From Carallia brachiata (taxonomy: Eukaryota; Streptophyta; Magnoliopsida; Malpighiales; Rhizophoraceae): a stretch of 64,000 nt of DNA. Position numbers and translations under genes: made by a program. The stretch lies in the NCBI GenBank assembly GCA_021464245.1, contig JADCRB010000057.1, forward strand, positions 790,448 through 854,447. Direction: 5' to 3'. This document shows positions 57,960 through 64,000 of the stretch, piece after piece. The notes under the pieces were generated by a model. It was given only the letters and a program-made list of their open reading frames with translations, ran no database searches and had not been told where the DNA came from. How positions within the stretch are numbered: position 1 is the stretch's first letter; the number at the start of each line of letters is the position of its first letter.

Positions 57960-58660
57960 GCACGTGTCCTTCTCTACATAATAAAAAATTCATCGTATTA
58001 TATAGCATGTCTATGGCCTTGTGTTACCATTCTGATATAGTAGATTTATTATTACTAATACAAGTTATCCAACTAGTATCAGTATATCCTTCTAGTACTG
58101 TAAGAAAATTATTGTAAAATAGTCTTAAATTGATTGTTTTTTTTTTTAAATTTAAGGACTCTTACTATTGCATTCTAATGTTCTGTACTAGAATTGCTTG
58201 TATATCTAAAAAGTTTACAAACTAAAAAAGCAATATCTAGCCTAGTGCAATTCATAGTATATATTAAACTAACAATTACACTAGTATACTCTAATTGTGC
58301 AACTGGTCTTCCAGAATTGACATCTAATTTTTGTGATGCATCAAATAGGGTATTTGCTTCTTTAATCTTCAAATAATAGAATTTAAGAAGTACTTTTTAA
58401 ATATAATAAGATTGACTCGTTGCAAAACCCTCACGATACTTTTTAATTTTGATACCCAAGATAGTATCAACTTCATTTAAATCTTCATTTTAAAGTTTGA
58501 TGTTAAATACTTCTTTGTTTGATTTATGCTTTCCATATTGGTTGCAACAACAAGCATATCATCAACACAAAGACATATGATCACACTAAAATTTTCTATA
58601 AACTTAGAATAAATGCATTTATCAGCACTATTGTGCCTAAAATCATGAGACAATATCACA
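57960..58660 (-). pseudogene. Copia reverse transcriptase/RNase H fragment
   Basis: Minus-strand frames in order: ICLCVDDMLVVATN (RT catalytic YVDDM motif with Tyr changed to Cys), then TILGIKIKKYREGFATSQ, GRPVAQLEYTSVIVSLIYTM (RT end), MNCTRLDIAFLVCKLFRYTSN, and an RNase H start resembling LEGYTDTSW...NKST. The frames are broken by stops and shifts. The sequence pattern resembles plant Ty1/copia elements of the Oryco/Tork type. The 5' part of the element is missing. Confidence 0.85.
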
Positions 58661-59164
58661 TAACTAAAATTTTCATGTCATTTATACTTAAATTAAAAAT
58701 AACTAAATAATAATAACAAAGGTTTATAATTAAAAAGAGAAAGAAAGAAAAACTCTTGATTTGTTTGTCTTCAAATGAAGCTTTCTATTTTTCTTCTGCA
58801 AGCCACATTCTCATCTTCTCCAAAAAGACAAAATCATTCTTTCTCCCAAAGAAGCCAAACTTTTCTCTATGGCTAAGAGTCTTCCAATTAAACCTAAAAT
58901 CTCTTCTTTTTTTTTTCTTTGGCAAGAGGTTCACCCAACATAGGAAGTCAATGCAGCTTTGTTTCAAAAAATAAAAACCTTCCTTATAGGGATACAAAAG
59001 CTAAAATGAAACTCTTAATTGTAGAGATTTCTTTTTACCAAAAGAGTTTTGTTAACTTAACAAATCCTTTAATCCACAACCTCTATTTTTAAACTAAAAT
59101 TTTAAAAATAAAGTAATAATTCAAGTAAAAAAATGTTAAAATTATATATAAAAATTTCAACATA
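58661..59164. other. Short intergenic stretch
   Basis: AT-rich. The frames here (58756-58974 plus, 58785-58997 minus) have no recognisable content. Confidence 0.45.
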
Positions 59165-59646
59165 TTATTGCCAAAACCATTCGACTTTGGAATAGTCATC
59201 ACACTCGAACTTAACAGTACTCCTCCGTCGATGCATGCAACTAGCACATTTGGTTACATGGATCTTCATTCAGTACAAGTTAAGTATGCTTACTTCAAGT
59301 CAAATATATATATCTTGTGGGTTATCTTATTAGAGTTGTTGACTAGGAAAAAAGCATTGGATGGTAGAGCTAGACGGATTTAGAGGAAGAAAATTTTGAT
59401 TATGTATGTAAGGAAGGTGTTTGTTGAAGATTTTGAGGAAGCTGTGCTCTTGAGAATCACTAAGTTATTGCTCGATCGACCTCTATATCGAGCTATTGAC
59501 GATGCACATATTGATTCTCATCTTGATTGTGCCAGGCAAGTTTTCGCTCTCACTTTAAAATATCTGCACAAAATATCTGCTAAAAGATTGCTCAGAGATG
59601 ATGTTGTAATGCATCGTTTAGTGGTAATACGGCTAATATATGATTA
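59165..59646 (+). pseudogene. Protein kinase C-lobe fragment (plant receptor-like kinase family)
   Basis: The plus-strand sequence reads PFDFG (DFG kept), then STFGYMDLHSVQ where GTxGYxDPEY is expected, SNIYILWVILLELLTRKKALDG (for SDVYSFGVxLLELLTGKK), and, after a stop and two frame changes, EDFEEAV, DRPLYRAIDDAHIDSHLDCA and ISAKRLLRDDVVMH, like the end of a kinase domain. The first two thirds of a kinase are absent. The layout resembles WAK- or ZRK-type kinases, but I cannot choose between them. Confidence 0.7.
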
Positions 59647-60244
59647 AGCCTTAGATGATAAAACTTCTCAAAAAGAAAAGAGATAACAAAGACAACGTCT
59701 TTAGAGAACTCAAGAACATTATTTAGTATAATAGTTTTAGCCCTTAGGCTTACGTACGTATTTATAGCTAAGTTTTATAATTAGAACATAAAATATGTTA
59801 ATGACAAAATCAATAGAAAAGGAAAAATATTATCGCATAATTCTAGAATTTCGAAATTCCAAAAAATTCAAAAATATACTTAAAATATGTTTGGAACATT
59901 CTGAATATGCATGGGAATCAAGTCTTCTAGAGTTTGCCTTTATGCTTTTTTTGGTAATCACTCTTGTCCAAGAAGTTTTAGGCTATCTGTTCTACGTCAA
60001 TGTACCCTCCACTTGAGAAAGACTCGATCTTGAGTTTAAGTTAGACTCTGAATAGAGAGGTTCATCAACAGAGTAGAATGGATAAATATTTACAGCATTG
60101 ATAGGGACTATACTTCTTAGGTTGTAACTTGTTGTAGGAACAAACTAAAATCTGCTTCTTGCGAAGGAACACCATCACCATGTCACCCTCCTGAAATAAC
60201 TAGCTCCTTCGATGTTTATTTGCAAGATGAGTCAAAGAGCTTCC
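59647..60244. other. Intergenic stretch
   Basis: AT-rich. A 73-codon frame (59795-60016) has no known domain. Confidence 0.45.
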
Positions 60245-60845
60245 ACAGAGTGATCTATAAATGACTAAAGAATATGGTGTCACGATTAGAAGTAATGGAC
60301 TTGGGTACTCTATGTAAGCACACTATCTCCTTAAAGAACAATCGAGCTACACTTGAGGCATCAGATGTCTTTTTACAAGGTATGAAGTGGCCTATTTTCG
60401 AAAACCTATGAACAACAACAAACACATAGTCTATATTATGTTGGATACAGGGTAAGCCCAAAACAAAATCTATAAACAGGTCTTTCTAGATATTTTCAGG
60501 AACAAGCAAAGGCATATAAAGCTCAATGTTTTTTTATTAGCCTTTAGCTGTCTGACAAATGTAGTACTATTAGGAAAATTTGCCGATGTCCCTCTTCAAC
60601 TGTGGGCAATAATGTCGTTCCTCAACAGGTCTTGTCACATCCAAGATGGCTTGCATGACCACCTCTATGCAAATCACGAACGATCTTCTCTCTCATCGAT
60701 GACTGGGGAACACAGAGTAGAGTTGACTCTTCCACATCAGATAGTCATCATGGTTATGAAAATTATTTGCAAGTTGCTTATGGATACGCTTCTCCAAATA
60801 GTTTTGAAGTCTTCATCATGTTCATATAGTTTACGGAGAGTTTCT
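60245..60845 (-). pseudogene. Ty3/gypsy integrase fragment
   Basis: On the minus strand, the H2C2-type region comes first ([18 protein letters not shown], then a WPQL-like block), followed by the integrase core start [30 protein letters not shown] and [21 protein letters not shown]. Frames are interrupted, and neither LTR nor other pol domains are nearby. Confidence 0.85.
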
Positions 60846-63800
60846 AAGCTCACTTTTTAATTGCTCAATATGATCAATAGAGATGCTCTCCAATATAAGG
60901 CATCAACAACCTTTTTGTCTATTCATCTTAATGAATATGTATGGATGTTTTGATTTTCTGATTTTATTGTGTGAGTAAACTGATGCTTTAGAATTTAGCT
61001 TATGAATTATTAACCTGAATTCGACTTTGCTTATGGATGTCCTATGGGTACAATGATTTGCTTATGGATTACCATATTGTCTATTTTTATTATTTAAACT
61101 AATTTCTACTACTCAATTTATTTGTTTCCAAATTAACTTGCTTCAATGTTATCATCCTTTTATGTATGGCTCAGATGATACTTTCCTACAAAATGCAGAA
61201 ATTTTTTGAAATTCTTTCCAAACTATTCTTTCCTTTGAAATTTTTTGTCTAGTTAATATAAACTAGAAAGGATTTGCTCCATACAGATTCCATATAGAAG
61301 GTGGTCTTTGCATTTCCATATATATTCCTTAAAAATGGGTCTTAAAATTTTTTTTTTTTTTTTTTTGGTTTATATTTATCTCCATACTGAGAATCAGGCT
61401 TCTGTCTATCAATTGTTGCCAGTTGAAGCTTTGTAATTGGGACCATCAAAAGAACCTATTCAATTCAATGAATTAATGCTTCCAAGGAAATAATCATGGC
61501 AACAGTAAACTCCAGCCATACAATATAAAGGTCATTACACACAGACGGGGAGAGAAAAAATAGGGCCAACGGGGAGAAGAGAGAGAGTTTTTTTTTTTGT
61601 TTGCACATTTTTTTTAAGTCAGTTGTATATTAATTTTAAATGTTTTATCGGTCATATGTTTCAAAATAATTATGCGAAGCCCAAAATCAGATTCTATCTC
61701 CTCTCTCCCTCTCTCTCTCTCTCTCACCATCACTCCCCCGTCTCTTCCCTTCCGTCTAAATAACACTTTCCATAATATAAATGGCTGAATAGATATGATA
61801 TGATGCCAAAGATTATTTAATAAATGCTCCATGTAAATGATCATGACAACAGCAAAACCGAATGTGTTTCCAACATTTCGCTGTCTTGATTATTGCTCAC
61901 ACCTAACTCCCAGTCCTGCCCTTAACAATTTGCTCTTTTTGTAGGTATTCAGCTCGAATCATTTATCAAGAAACTCATCAATTATGATCGTAATTTATTC
62001 CCAACGTGTACGGTGCAGTTTCCTTTAGATGTTTTATTTTTTAAGGATTTTTAATTTGAGTCATTTTTTTTAGTATAATATATTCATAATTTTTTAACAT
62101 CTAATAAGTAAGGCCTACTTGAAATAAAAAATAAAGAATAAATTTTATAAAATAAAATTACGAGTGAATTATACTAAAAAAATGAATAAAAATAAAAAGA
62201 TTTTTTATTTTTTCATTTATTTGTTTCAACTACGTTTGACTTATATTTTTTTTTATATTTGCTCAAATTTAAGATTGAGTTAATTTAATGTACTTAAAAA
62301 ATAGTCAAATTAGAATATCTCTTTTTTGTCCTTCCTCATGCAAGACTATTAAGTGATTTTGCAAAAGGATTATGAATCCAAGCCTTTTTCTCCTCAAACT
62401 CATTTTAAGAATTTGAGTTGAGGTTATTAAATTGAAAATGAGGAGATTGATGAAGCTATGAGTTATGCAACGAAGATTGCTCTCCTCTGCCCATAAATCC
62501 TACTCATCTCATCTAGCATAATCCAACTTAAGAGCTGCAATTTGAAGTCTCAAGTCATCAAGTATTATAATTAAGATGTTTGGTGAAAAAAAAAAGGTAT
62601 TATAAGATGTTCCCTTGAGTACATATTTTCTTTTTTGATATGAGAATATTCCATTTTACTATATTGTTGGATTTTGGATGAAAATGAAAGATCCACAATC
62701 AAATTTCCCCAGTTCAAACAAACAAAAAAAAAAAAAGGAAGTTTCACATAAGAAGTTTTAAAGAACTTTAAAATGATATGTGTTATTGAATGTTTGAGTT
62801 TATAAATTAAAAAAAAAAAACAAAAACAAAAACTGTCAGATACTGTTAAACTGTTTTACTATTTTGATACTACTTAAGAAAAAATACGTAATGATGTTTT
62901 TCCCCATTTTGGCCTTTGATGTCCTTGCGAAATCAAGATAAACCTCATTACAAATTCCTAATCTATGCTAAGATATCAATTAAATCGGATATATCCACAT
63001 GCTAATAGGCTTGAGTTAATTTGATGCCAAACGTAAGCAGCATGCCCTTTCTGCTACAAAATCCGCAGTTAGCTAACAAGATATATATCAGGAAAAAAAA
63101 TAAAAAATAAAAAATAAAACCCATTACGAAAACGCAAAAAGTGTGACAAAAAAATCTAATTTAGTTGATTTTGCATGTGTAAGAAATAAAACTTACCAAA
63201 GGACGGTGAAAACTGAGTGAGTTTATTACAGGTCCCACTAACACATCGTGGAAAAACGTTGAAATACAGTACCATTTTATTGTTAGAGCGCATTGAATTT
63301 CCAGTAATTCAGAGAGGACAGCTCTTCATGATGTGCAGATAAAGCAGTTTTCTCTTTTTCGTTTTCTTTAGCCTCCAAATAGTGGTTAACCTTAAAGTGT
63401 TGGTTGAGGCTCTAGGATACAACACCTATATTCTTCTGGGAAGACTCTAATAGTAAAAAATTTTAGTAACAAAGTTTGTGAATATATAATATTTGACAAA
63501 CAATTTATTTATACTGTAATAAATTTTTAAGTTTAAATAACAACAATTATATTTTCTCTAACAAAACATAAAGTGATAAATTTTTGTTGTAGAAAATATA
63601 AATATTGGTATTCAAAGTTGAAAATTTGTTATAATATAGACAAATTATATGCCAAATTTTGTATACCTACAAACTGGAACCCAAAACTTTAGTAACTAAG
63701 TTTAATGTTTCGAATTATAATTTTGAGAAAAGAGTATGAGTTTTATAAAAATGAAAAAAAAAATTATTCTTATTAGATAATTCACAGTATAATAAACTTT

Positions 63801-64000
63801 TTGATAGACCAAACAAAAGAAAAAAAAAGGAATAGATCACATATTAAAATTTAACAAGAGTAAAGGGTAACTTGTACTCATGGTCTCCTAGCAATTGAAC
63901 TCAATTATGACTAATTTGTCCCTTTCATTGTGTTTGGCTGGAGGAAAAATAGAGGGAGGAAGAGGAAAGTGAGAAAGAGAAAATTATTGTGTTTGGGAAA
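60846..64000. other. Intergenic AT-rich DNA to the window end
   Basis: No gene recognised. There is a T-run at about 61350-61368, CT-rich DNA at about 61697-61735 and one candidate micro-insertion at 62562-62611. From 63930 a GTGTTTGG...GGAGGAAAAATAGAGGG sequence resembles the start of the MITE family seen at 47521. Confidence 0.5.
62562..62611 (+). mobile_element. Candidate micro-retroposon G with imperfect target duplication
   Basis: GTATTATAATTAAGATGTT (62562-62580) and GTATTATAAGATGTT (62597-62611) differ by a 4-bp gap. The 16-bp insert reads TGGTG-A10-G. It fits the same family but is weaker than the others. Confidence 0.45.

Overview
The window is AT-rich nuclear DNA of a flowering plant, almost certainly a eudicot. 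The evidence is spliced genes of plant families (plant-type PEP carboxylase, plastid glucose-6-phosphate translocator, class I TCP factor, RLCK-VII-type kinase), GT-AG introns, CT-rich leaders and a dense set of plant transposons. I cannot name the species. One N (11606) and a run of one- and two-base indels in otherwise conserved exons suggest a draft assembly, so gene breaks need care.

Layout. 1-1588 is the end of an LTR retrotransposon with its LTR. 1.6-7.7 kb is AT-rich intergenic DNA with MITEs. 7.7-9.6 kb holds the promoter and first three coding exons of a PEP carboxylase gene that stops there; two hAT-type insertions follow. 14.3-17.7 kb (minus) is a five-coding-exon GPT gene. 18.3-30.8 kb has no recognisable gene but holds a Mutator-like MITE nested in a tandem repeat, a Helitron, a short retroposon and a long-TIR MULE-like element. 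31.4-32.4 kb (minus) is a class I TCP gene, with promoter-like GC-rich islands on its 3' side (30.9-31.3 kb) and about 3.5 kb upstream (35.9-36.2 kb). 37.6-39.8 kb is a non-autonomous LTR retrotransposon with primer-binding site and polypurine tract. 40.0-45.2 kb and 51.8-55.4 kb are two direct copies of one segment. Copy 1 has gained a LINE-like insert and a solo LTR, and copy 2 shows the empty sites. An RLCK-VII pseudokinase relic (45.7-48.5 kb, minus) lies between them. 57.3-60.8 kb is a graveyard of Copia, Gypsy and kinase fragments. The rest is AT-rich DNA without recognisable genes.

The genes do not form a pathway. PEPC and GPT both handle PEP or sugar-phosphate carbon but are unrelated neighbours here. 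The TCP gene lies near several matches to the class I TCP binding site, so self-regulation is possible.

The most unusual observations are: (1) at least seven ultra-short poly(A) inserts (16-26 bp), mostly with a TC-A(n) junction and flanked by 10-17 bp target duplications, one of them proven by a paralogous empty site; (2) a solo LTR carrying three tandem antisense tRNA-like modules with pol III A and B boxes about 150 bp apart; (3) indels at G/C runs or short repeats in four independent coding loci, which look more like base-calling errors than decay.
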